NCBI RefSeq assembly: GCF_005519465.1 | Contig: NZ_CP027858.1 | Span: 496,001 to 560,000 of the forward strand | Origin: Streptomyces clavuligerus | Lineage (GTDB): Bacteria; Actinomycetota; Actinomycetes; Streptomycetales; Streptomycetaceae | DNA length: 64,000 nt | Direction: 5' to 3' | In this document: positions 26,740-34,713 of the stretch, piece after piece | How the letters are laid out: each line of letters starts with the position of its first letter | How positions within the stretch are numbered: position 1 is the first letter of the stretch | Translations under genes and position numbers: made by a program | Notes under the pieces: generated by a model | The model's database searches: none | What the model saw: only the letters and a program-made list of their open reading frames with translations | What the model was told of the DNA's origin: nothing

Positions 26740-27020
26740 GACTCTCCTTGGGGGATGTCGGTGATGTCGCGGAGGGGCGGCCAACGGCGGCCCTCGCTTC
26801 ATAGATCACCCCTAATGATATGATTTATCCCATATGCTCCAATAGATGACGTCTCATCGGGCTATCCAGCGATATGGTTCTCCGATCGCTCGGTTCGCCC
26901 GATCAGCGGGGGCCGTTGCGCTCACGCTCCGGCCGGACCTCGCACCCGGATGGCGGCGGCCCGACGGTGCGAGGGCGCGCCGTACGGCTCCGGCCCGCCC
27001 CGCGCTCACCCGTGGACGGC
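26740..27020. promoter_or_regulatory. AT-rich upstream region of RCC1 copy 2
   Basis: Around 26805-26850 the sequence drops to about half AT (TAATGATATGATTTATCCC and neighbours), in sharp contrast to the flanks. This is the natural place for the promoter of the reverse-strand RCC1 gene. The rest of the interval shows no gene. Confidence 0.45.
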
Positions 27021-28310
27021 TCACCCGGCCGGCCTACGGACCACCGCACACCGGGCGACGGAGTCGAGGAGTTCGCTCGCCGGTTCCTCGTCACGGGCGT
27101 ACAGCGCCGGTTCCGTCAGCTCCATGGCGCGGGCCAGGCGACGGAAGGTCTCGGTGATGGCCAGGCACTCCCCGGGCGGGGCGACCGCCGGTTCGTTCCA
27201 GGTGATGTACAGATGGCCGTAGCCGTCGTGCACATCCAGGTGTTCGGGTTGCATGGTCGCGGGCAGCACGATGTCCGCGCAGTCGGCGGTGTCGGTCTGG
27301 AAGTAGTCCATGACCACGGTGAAGAGGTCTTCCCGGACCAGACCGCGACGGATCCGGTTCCGGTCGGGGGAACTGGTCAGTGGGTTGGCGCCGTAGACGA
27401 CGAGCGGGTGGACCGGCGGGCCGTCCGGCTCCGGCAACCCTTCGGCCGACCGTGTCATGGACAGGGTCCGCACGGGGCCGGGCAGCAGGTCGTCCCGGAA
27501 GCGAGCTTCGCGGTCGGCGCCGAAGCAGCCGCCGGTCGAGTGGAGCAGGCCGCCGCCGTGGCGCTGCCCGTCACCGGTGACGGCGGGCAGACAAGCCAGG
27601 GTCGCACGGTGGTGCCGGCGCCCGCGTGGCGCTGGATGCCCTGGGACACCCGGATGGCGGTGGGCCGGGTGTGGGCGATGCGTCGGCCGAGCCTGACGAT
27701 CTCTTCCTCGGGCACTCCCGTCTCCCCCGCGGTGCGCCGTGGGTCGAACTCCAGCACCCTCGCCCGGAACTCCTCCCACCTCAGGGTGCGCGCCTCCAGG
27801 TACTCACGGTCCTCGGCGCGCTCCTGGAGCACGACGTGCAGGAGGCCCAGGGCGAGCGCCGCGTCCGTGCCTGGGAGGGGCGCGACATGTTCGTCGGCCT
27901 GGACCGCCGTACGGCTGCGGATCGGGTCGATGACGACGACGTGCGCGCCGTTCGTCCGCGCGCTGGATCACCTTCCACAGATGGTGGTGGGTGGTGAGGG
28001 GACTGCTCCCCCACAGGAGGATCAGCCGGGAGTGCTCCAGGCTCTCCGGGTCGGTGCCCGCACTGGTGCCGACGGTGTACCGGAGTCCGGCGACGCGCCG
28101 ACGATGGAACAGATCGTCATGTCGTGGCGCGAGGCGCCCAGCACGTTCCACAGTCCGCTGCCGGCCCGCCGCAAGGGGTTGATCAGTCGGTCGGAGGCGC
28201 GCGCGCGTGCCAGGAACTGGTTGACCTTCACGCACAGGATGCCTCGGGTGTACGGGTGGTCCGGGGGCCGCGCAGGGCGACCGCCCCGCCATCGCGTACC
28301 GCGCCACCCA
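27021..28310 (-). pseudogene. Multiply frameshifted molybdopterin oxidoreductase
   Basis: Successive reverse-strand frames encode consecutive parts of a formate-dehydrogenase-like molybdopterin oxidoreductase. They are VRDGGAVALRGP and, after a shift, HPYTRGILCVKVNQFLARAR (4Fe-4S domain end); LRWEEFRARVLEFDPRRTA and EEEIVRLGRRIAHTRPTAI; then LVVYGANPLTSSPDRNRI and FQTDTADCADIVLPATMQPE (cofactor domain). At least three frame changes separate them, so the gene is dead. The N-terminal cluster cysteines and the normal C-terminal domain are missing or degraded. No partner subunits are nearby. Confidence 0.8.
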
Positions 28311-28495
28311 TGTGCCCCACGAAGCAGCCCGATCGGCGGAGGAGGAAGCGATCACCGGTCGCCATGGCTGGAACGGCCGCCGACGATGGAGGGACCGACC
28401 CCGGGCACGATATGCGCGGTGAGGACAGCCGGCACCGCTGTGACATCTCATCCGACCGGCGCGCGGGCTCGGGCCACGACAAGGAGAGAGCGCCC

Positions 28496-29617
28496 ATGGT
28501 CCACCACACACAATCCGCCATCGCGTGGAGGCCGCTGGTCCGCCGTACCGCCGTGGTCATTCCCGCCCTGTCCGCGGTCACCCTGGCCGTCGCTCCCTCG
28601 GCCGGGGCTCAGCCGCTGGACGGCGGTGCGGGCTCTCCCGTGGCCGAGAAAATGCCCACGGCCCAGGCCTTCGACGGGACAAGGCAGCTTCCGTCGGTGT
28701 CGGAGGTGACCCGGTTGTGCGGTCAGACCGATCGGCACGCGTGCTCGTTCACGATCGATCCCGCGCGTTCGCGTGAGTACACCAGTGTCGTCCACTCCGT
28801 GGCCAATGGTGCCATCAACTGCACGAGCGAACCGATGAACGTCAAGCGGACAGTGACACTTCAGTCGATCAGCACGGACAACATCGGTGGGGAGATCTCC
28901 GGCAGCGGCACCATCGAGGGGACGGCGGGGACGGACAACGAGGTCAGCGGGTCGGGCACGGGCCAGGTCACGGCGCAGCAGACCCTTCAGGAGAGCGACC
29001 GGGGCAGCGAGACCGAGGGGACCACCAACAAGACCGGTACCACCAATCACAGCAACCTCAAGGACAAGGGCCCCACCCAGGACGTCACCTCCGAAAGCAC
29101 GACGTCCATCAGCGACACCGTGGACCACACCGTCACGGACACCACTCAGACGACCGAGATGGGCAGTACGACCGTGGCCGCCAAGAGCAATATTCATCTC
29201 GCGCTGAGAGGCGCCTTCACCGCGGCCTTCAGAGGCATCTGGAACCACACCTGGAGTATGGTCAACACCGAGACGACCGAGGTGCAGTTCACCATCAAGG
29301 CCAATGACGAGTTGCAGTTCGGAGCCCTGAACGCGATGACCCGCACGGTCGGCGATCTCGTGGTGGACGGCACAGGCAAGCTGGTCAAGAACGTGACCGT
29401 GGACGGCCCGTCCACGGTGAACTCCAGCACGATCGTGGCGCAGACCTTCACCAACCCCGACAGGTGCCAGACACTGCGGCCCCCGGGTGCCAGCGCCCGC
29501 CAGCCCGACGACGAGCCCCGGAACGTGCGGCGCTCGGCCGTCCCCGGCGCTGAGCCCGCGCGGCCCACGGCGCGGTACGCCCTGCGGGCCGACGGAACAT
29601 GGCGGCCCATCGGCTGA
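28496..29617 (+). CDS. Secreted Ser/Thr-rich protein with aerolysin/ETX-like features
   Basis: The 373-residue protein has a signal peptide ending near AGAQ (about residue 38), then two Cys-containing segments (LCGQTDRHACSF, INCTSEP) and a long Ser/Thr/Gly-alternating region (about 140-240). A more hydrophobic block follows (IHLALRGAFTAAFRGIWNHT), then repeated beta strands ending DGPSTVNSSTIVAQTF. An alternating polar hairpin followed by beta strands is the pattern of aerolysin/ETX-MTX2 pore-forming proteins, but identity is too weak to be certain. AAGGAGAG precedes the ATG at 28496. It ends at a perfect hairpin shared with the convergent secreted gene. Confidence 0.55.
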   Translation: MVHHTQSAIAWRPLVRRTAVVIPALSAVTLAVAPSAGAQPLDGGAGSPVAEKMPTAQAFDGTRQLPSVSEVTRLCGQTDRHACSFTIDPARSREYTSVVHSVANGAINCTSEPMNVKRTVTLQSISTDNIGGEISGSGTIEGTAGTDNEVSGSGTGQVTAQQTLQESDRGSETEGTTNKTGTTNHSNLKDKGPTQDVTSESTTSISDTVDHTVTDTTQTTEMGSTTVAAKSNIHLALRGAFTAAFRGIWNHTWSMVNTETTEVQFTIKANDELQFGALNAMTRTVGDLVVDGTGKLVKNVTVDGPSTVNSSTIVAQTFTNPDRCQTLRPPGASARQPDDEPRNVRRSAVPGAEPARPTARYALRADGTWRPIG

Positions 29618-29632
29618 CCAGCGGTGATCATA

Positions 29633-29670
29633 CGTCGAGGGCGGCCGGAATCCTCCGGCCGCCCTCGACG
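29633..29670. terminator. Perfect 17-bp hairpin between convergent secreted genes
   Basis: Arms 29633-29649 and 29654-29670 are exact reverse complements over 17 bases with the four-base loop ATCC. It lies 16 bases after one stop codon and 12 before the convergent one, so it can terminate transcription from both sides. Confidence 0.9.
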
Positions 29671-29681
29671 CCGTTGTGCTG

Positions 29682-31061
29682 TCAGTCCCTGCCCGCCCTC
29701 GTGGCGGGTGCGCGGACCGGCCGGGACCGTGTGGTCATGCCCGCCGGCTGGGCCCCGACAGGGCCGAAGGCCCGCAGGGTCGGTGCGCCGATGGTGTTGT
29801 CCGGGGTCCGCGCGTTGTCCCGGGCGTCGCCGCAGCGCGTCTGCTCGACCTTGCTCAGCGGACCGGTGCGCTGGTAGAAGCGGTCGGCGAGCGACCCGGA
29901 CGGTACGTCCACGGTGATGTCCAGCCGCTCGTTCTCCGTGGTACTCACCAAGGTGCCGGTGATACGTTCCCGGGCCGGCTGCACCTCGATCCAGCTGACC
30001 TCGCCGGGCTGCACGGAGACGGAGAGCTTGCGGTCCTCCGTGCGGTTCCACCGGAGCGGGTTGGTGGTGGCCATCTCCAGCGGATTGCCGTCGGCCCTCG
30101 TGAAGCCGCTCTCGATCTGGGTGGCGACATGGACGTAGCTCTCCTTCAGGAGGGCACGCTGCGGGGTGAGCGGCTTGTGCTCCTTGTCGACGAAGTACTG
30201 GGTGATGTTGTCGTAGGGGAGTTCCTCCCACGTCACCACGCGTTCGTCGGTGATCGAGTTGCGGGTGCAGTTGATGTAGGCCTGGCCCACCATGCGGGGC
30301 CTGTCGTAGTACCGGAAGGAGTAGCGGTCGTCCTGCTCGAAACGGCAGGCGGCCGGGGACCGGTTGCAGTCCGCCGCGACGATCCTCGGGAAGATGACCG
30401 CATGACCCTTGTACGCCTCGGGCGTCGGCAGCCGGGGCTTCTTGTTCCCGTAGGGTACGGGCGCGGGGTTCTGGGTCGCGGCGAAGCGGGTCAGCAGCGG
30501 GCCGCACTTGGATGCCTTGTCCGGCTGCTTCGAGGCGAAGGTGACCTTCGGGTTGTTCTCGGCCGCGGTGAAGGTGTGGGTCACGGTGGTCTGCCAGTTC
30601 ACCGTCCCCCTCACAGTGCCCTTCGTGGTGAAGGGCGTTGACACATCACCGTCGTCCCCTGCCACGATCACAGCGTAGAGCTGTCCGCCGGTGACTTCGC
30701 CCGGGGTGCACTCGTGCAGCGGACTGGGACTGTCGTCCCAGGTCAGGGTCACTTCCGCGCCCTTCTGTACTCGCCACAGGCGGGTGGTCAGGGTGCCGGG
30801 GCCCGCACGGTTCAGGGAGGCCGCCTGGAGCCGTTCGGGGTGGCTCGCGAGCTTCGCGGAGAAGAGCTGGGTCTGCTGCGCCGTCCACCGGGCGGGGGCC
30901 TGGGGCTGGGCCCCCGAGGGCACGACGGGACGGTCGAGACGGGGGTTCTCGATGGGTACCGCGACCGCTTCCTCGGCGGCGGCCGGGGCAGACGTGGTGG
31001 TGAGCGTGAGCGAGCCGCCGAGCAGGGCGGTCACACACCATCTGACAGGGCGTCGTGGCAC
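29682..31061 (-). CDS. Secreted beta-rich protein, possibly ETX/MTX2-like
   Basis: The 459-residue protein has a signal peptide (MPRRPVRWCVTALLGGSLTL, cleavage near APAAA). The N-terminal third contains a Cys pair (HECTPGE, SKCGPLL). Later come YINCTRNSITDERVVTWEEL, strand-rich segments, and VQPGEVSWIEVQPARERITG followed by ENERLDITVDVPSG. The last segments resemble the end of ETX/MTX2-type beta pore-formers, where a PG turn precedes a W-x-E-V strand. It shares the INCT start of its beta region with the convergent gene, suggesting a distant paralogous pair. No enzyme motif is seen. Confidence 0.5.
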   Translation of the reverse strand: MPRRPVRWCVTALLGGSLTLTTTSAPAAAEEAVAVPIENPRLDRPVVPSGAQPQAPARWTAQQTQLFSAKLASHPERLQAASLNRAGPGTLTTRLWRVQKGAEVTLTWDDSPSPLHECTPGEVTGGQLYAVIVAGDDGDVSTPFTTKGTVRGTVNWQTTVTHTFTAAENNPKVTFASKQPDKASKCGPLLTRFAATQNPAPVPYGNKKPRLPTPEAYKGHAVIFPRIVAADCNRSPAACRFEQDDRYSFRYYDRPRMVGQAYINCTRNSITDERVVTWEELPYDNITQYFVDKEHKPLTPQRALLKESYVHVATQIESGFTRADGNPLEMATTNPLRWNRTEDRKLSVSVQPGEVSWIEVQPARERITGTLVSTTENERLDITVDVPSGSLADRFYQRTGPLSKVEQTRCGDARDNARTPDNTIGAPTLRAFGPVGAQPAGMTTRSRPVRAPATRAGRD

Positions 31062-31105
31062 GGATGTGCCTCCTTAGCTCGAATGTGGGCCCCGGGCGGG
31101 CCGGG

Positions 31106-31669
31106 TCAGCAGGTCCACCAGTCGGACGGGGGGACGATCACATCCGCGCTGGAGAGCCGCTCCCGCATACCCGAGGAGGACTGGCACAGCTCCGACGTAC
31201 CCTCCTTGGCACTGTGGTCACGGCGCACATCGTGGAAATCCTGCTGAATCCGGGTGTAGCCGTCCTGGTCCGTCTGCCAGGTGTCCTGGGCCTGCCCCGT
31301 GATCGGCCTGTTGCAGTTGTGGAAGTTCTCCACCTGGCACTTGTCGTTCGCGGTCTGGTTCTTGGCCACTCCCGAGCATTCCTTACTCGCCGGGATGCCC
31401 TGGATCGACCCGCACGGGTCCGTCCCCGGAGGAGAGGGCACCGGCTTTCCCGGGGGCACAGCGGGGGGCGACGGCTGCCCGGGGGACGGTGGCCGAAGCG
31501 TCGGCATCGGGGGCGTGGGGGCCGGGCTGGGGTCTTCGGCGTACTGAGCCCGGACCGTGGGAACCGGTGCCGCGGCGCCGGAGGACGGGCCGATGACCAG
31601 GGCGGCGGCGACCGCCACGGACACGATTCCCGCCACCGCCATGAGCGGGCGCGCACTGAGGACAGGCAT
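31106..31669 (-). CDS. Secreted Cys-rich protein with a proline-rich stalk
   Basis: The 187-residue protein has a signal sequence (MPVLSARPLMAVAGIVSVAV, cleavage near GAAA), a Pro/Ser-rich linker (about 45-85) and a C-terminal domain with six cysteines (DPCGSIQ, KECSGV, DKCQVE, HNCNRP, ELCQSS, WWTC) that could form three disulfides. AAAGGAG precedes the ATG at 31669. It lies 44 bases downstream of no other reading frame on its strand and ends just upstream of the 459-residue secreted gene start, so the two may be co-transcribed. I do not recognise the family. Confidence 0.65.
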   Translation of the reverse strand: MPVLSARPLMAVAGIVSVAVAAALVIGPSSGAAAPVPTVRAQYAEDPSPAPTPPMPTLRPPSPGQPSPPAVPPGKPVPSPPGTDPCGSIQGIPASKECSGVAKNQTANDKCQVENFHNCNRPITGQAQDTWQTDQDGYTRIQQDFHDVRRDHSAKEGTSELCQSSSGMRERLSSADVIVPPSDWWTC

Positions 31670-31988
31670 GGAACTCCTTTCGGCAAGAGGTGGCCGCACC
31701 GGAGTCCACGGCCGCCGCCGTCAGGCTCTGGCACTCCGCACAGTCTTGCCATCCGACCGCCATGGATCTTGGTCCATTAGCGGAAAACTGCCTCCGCCCA
31801 GCCGCGGGGACAGGGACAAGATCGTCCATCGGCATGAACCGCTCGGGCATCGGCATGAACCGCCCCGACGCACCGTCAGCAGCGGGCGCCGATGGGACAC
31901 GAATGACGCTGAACGACCGCACACTGCGGGCGGATCCGCGAGGGGCACCGCCCGCCGTTCGGAGGGGGCCCGAGAGAACGGACAGTAC
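31670..31988. promoter_or_regulatory. Divergent promoter region with a 16-bp direct repeat
   Basis: The interval lies between the reverse Cys-rich gene and the forward RCC1 copy 3. CATCGGCATGAACCGC occurs at 31827-31842 and again at 31848-31863, a 21-base period equal to two helical turns, as expected for tandem binding of a regulator. No other gene is seen here. Confidence 0.5.
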
Positions 31989-33251
31989 ATGTACGTATCC
32001 ATGAAGCGCGCCGGATTCCGCGGCGCACTCGTCGCCATGGCCGCCGCCGCGGTGGTCGGCGCCGCGGTGGTCGACGCCACCACGGCTCCGGTGACCCACG
32101 CCGTGGGGCACGATCCCCTGGTGCAGAGCTGGGGCGCCAATGTCACCGGACAACTGGGGAACGCCACCATGATCGACCGCTACGCGCCCACTCCGATTCC
32201 CGCGCTGCCGAAGCAGGACGTGCAGCAACTGGCGGCAGGAGCAGATGCGACGAGCGGCAGCGGTTTCGCGGTGGCGCTGCTCAACGACAACACCGTGTGG
32301 ACCTGGGGCCAGAACGACAAGGGCCAACTGGGCACGGGACTCGTGACGAAAGCCATCCCGGTACCCGGCCGGGTACCTGGCCTGAACGGCATCACCCAGG
32401 TGGCCGCCGGATCCCTGCACGCGCTGGCCCTCCGCAACAACGGCGACCCGCAGGACGGTGTCTGGGCCTGGGGCGACAACATCCACGGCCAACTCGGCGA
32501 CAGCACCAACGTTCCCAAGACGGTCCCCGTCCCCGTCCAGGGCCTGACGGGAAGCGGCACCATCGCCGTCGCGACCGGCTGCGAGCACAGTCTGGCCCTG
32601 CGCGAGGGCGGCACGCTCATGGCCTGGGGCAACAACGACAAGGGTCAGCTCGGCAACGACACGATCCTGTTGAGCACCATCCCGGTCGAGGTAAAAAATC
32701 TCACATCACCGGTCGTCGAAATCGCCGCGGGCTGCAATTTCAGTCTGGCCAGACTCGCCGACGGAACCATCAAGGCATGGGGGGAGAACGGTCATGGCGA
32801 ACTCGGCAACGGTCAAACAGCGAACAGCCTGACACCGGTGTCGGTGACAGGGCTGCCGCCGGGCTCGGCGGAGCGCATCGTCGCGGGGGGAAACCACTCC
32901 TACGCCCTCTACTCCGACTACAGGGTCTACGGATGGGGCAGCAACGACAAGGGCCAGCTCGCCGACGGTACGATCAACCCCCGCACCCAGGCCATGCAGG
33001 CGTCCAAGCTCCCCAAGGTGACCTCAATCGCCGCGGGCAAGGACTACGGAATCGCCCTCACGGACGGCAACCAGAACATCATCGGCTGGGGCAACAACGC
33101 CCGGGGCCAACTCGGCAGCGGCACCACGGACCCGCACACCTTGGTCGGCCAGGACACCCCCGTCCTCATTTTCCAGCAGGAGGACGAGGCGGACAATCCC
33201 TACACCCGCATCGCCGTCCCCACCGCCGGCGAATCCAGTTACGCGTACTGA
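31989..33251 (+). CDS. Secreted RCC1-repeat beta-propeller protein (copy 3)
   Basis: The 420-residue protein has a signal peptide (from MKRAGFRGALVAMAAAAVVG, cleavage near THA) and about seven RCC1 blades with WGANVTGQLGNAT, WGQNDKGQLGTGL, WGNNDKGQLGNDT and similar turns. It ends ESSYAY, like the two reverse-strand copies. ATG codons at 31989 and 32001 are both possible and neither has a strong ribosome-binding site. The opposite orientation and low identity to the other copies argue for old duplication rather than recent tandem amplification. Function unknown beyond protein interaction. Confidence 0.88.
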   Translation: MYVSMKRAGFRGALVAMAAAAVVGAAVVDATTAPVTHAVGHDPLVQSWGANVTGQLGNATMIDRYAPTPIPALPKQDVQQLAAGADATSGSGFAVALLNDNTVWTWGQNDKGQLGTGLVTKAIPVPGRVPGLNGITQVAAGSLHALALRNNGDPQDGVWAWGDNIHGQLGDSTNVPKTVPVPVQGLTGSGTIAVATGCEHSLALREGGTLMAWGNNDKGQLGNDTILLSTIPVEVKNLTSPVVEIAAGCNFSLARLADGTIKAWGENGHGELGNGQTANSLTPVSVTGLPPGSAERIVAGGNHSYALYSDYRVYGWGSNDKGQLADGTINPRTQAMQASKLPKVTSIAAGKDYGIALTDGNQNIIGWGNNARGQLGSGTTDPHTLVGQDTPVLIFQQEDEADNPYTRIAVPTAGESSYAY

Positions 33252-33269
33252 CACCGCTCACTGCCCGGA

Positions 33270-33765
33270 CGTGGTGTCGTCGGCGACTGACCAGGTGTGA
33301 GCGCATCGGGTGAGTCGAGGTTGATCTTCGCCCTCCAGCAAGCCGCGGGCGACGGCGGCCTCGTGGTTGCCGGGGCCGTATCCGCCGGTCAGACAACGGC
33401 GGTGAACAGGCCGGCCTCCGGTTCACCTCCGGTTCAAAGGAGGCATGCCCGGTGAAGCCGCCCTGGTGCCGGGTGCGGTTCCTGTGGACGTGCCGCGCGT
33501 CGGGATCGACGGTGGACATCATCCGGTCCGCCACCGTGCCGTGGGTGTTGCGCCAGCGGCCGTCACGGCCGTCGGCGTCCTGGCCCGGTTCGATGTCCTG
33601 CCCGGCGACCAGGGCCAGCAGGCCGACCGCGTTCGCGGCCCTCTCGCCGAGCTCCCGGTCGGGGCAGCCGCCCTTCTCGGTCCGTCGGATGAGTTCGGTG
33701 CGGGCCGGCAGCCGGTGGATTCTGGTCAGCTTGCCCCCGGGTATGACGATCCGGTCCTTGCTCCG
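33270..33765 (-). pseudogene. Broken IS1182-family transposase fragment
   Basis: The reverse strand encodes KLTRIHRLPARTELIRRTEK, CPDRELGERAANAVGLLALV and DRMMSTVDPDARHVH, which I recognise as the central part of Streptomyces IS1182 transposases. After a frame change near 33430 it continues GLFTAVV-stop-TGGYGPGNHEAAVA. The frame is broken by the shift and an internal stop, and both ends are missing. Its upstream edge abuts the truncated HAD gene, so insertion or deletion here probably removed that gene's start. Confidence 0.75.
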
Positions 33766-33779
33766 GTTTGTCCTGACCG

Positions 33780-34711
33780 CCCTGCCGTCGCAGAGGACTC
33801 ATCATCGCGCTGGCCGCCGCCTGCGAGGACGGCATGCCGCCCGGGGAGCCACTGCTGCCCACAGGCCGTGACAGGGACTGTGCGGACGAGATCCTGTCCG
33901 TGTATCTCGACGGCACCACCCGCGCGGGCGCACCGGCGTTCGCCGGATTCGACCACCGGCGTATCAAGCCGGAGCTCGCGTGGGCCGCGCAGCTCCTGGC
34001 CGGGTACACAGCTGAGGACGTCATGGGATTCGCCCGCGAGGCCCGGGCGGAGAGCCTGGCCGCCCCGGTGGGCTCCGTGCAGACGGTCGGGACCCGGCGG
34101 GTATCCGCGTGGGTGCGTTACTACGCGCAGATGGCCGATCTGGTGCTGACCCTGCGGCGGGCCGGTTTCGATGTCCGGGTGGTCTCGGCGTCCGCGGAGC
34201 CGGTGGTCCGGGTATGGCGCAAGAGCTGGGCATCCCGTCCGAGAAGGTGATCGGGATTCGCAACGTGACCAGCGAGGGGAAGCTGACATCCCATCTGGCG
34301 CCGTGCGGTGACGCCCCGCCCGACTCGGTCATCACCTGCATCGAGGGCAAGCGCTGTTTCATCAATCAGGAGATCCTCGGTATCTCCGGTACCGCCGCCT
34401 TTCAGCGGGCTCCCGCCGGCATGCGTCAGGTGTTCGCCGCCGGGGACTCGGACACAGACGTCACTTTCGTGGGTGACGCGACCGGCCTTCGTCTGGTCAT
34501 CAACCGGAACTACCAGGAGCTGATGTGCCACGCCTATGACAACGCGGACGGCCGGTAGCTGGTGAATCCGATGTTCATCGAACCGCTGCCGCGCCGGGCC
34601 GCCCTGTATCCCTGCTCCACCCGCGCCTGCACCAGGCCGGACGGCACGCTCGGCCCGGTCCTCGACGACTCCGGCCGGGTGATCGAGGACCAGGCCGACA
34701 CCGTGTACTGA
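33780..34711 (+). pseudogene. Truncated, frameshifted HAD-family phosphatase (phosphoserine phosphatase-like)
   Basis: The forward strand encodes LIIALAAACEDG at its left end, then SWVRYYAQMADLVLTL split across DVRVVSASAEPVV (HAD motif II Ser). After a frame change near 34214 it continues LGIPSEKVIGIRNV and VFAAGDSDTDVTFV (motif IV Asp). An in-frame TAG at 34556-34558 stands where the continuing frame would read Trp (DGR-stop-LVNPMFIEP), and the frame then runs to TGA at 34709-34711. The N-terminal DxD nucleophile region is missing, apparently lost at the IS1182 remnant. It is therefore dead by three separate lesions. Confidence 0.75.
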
Positions 34712-34713
34712 CG

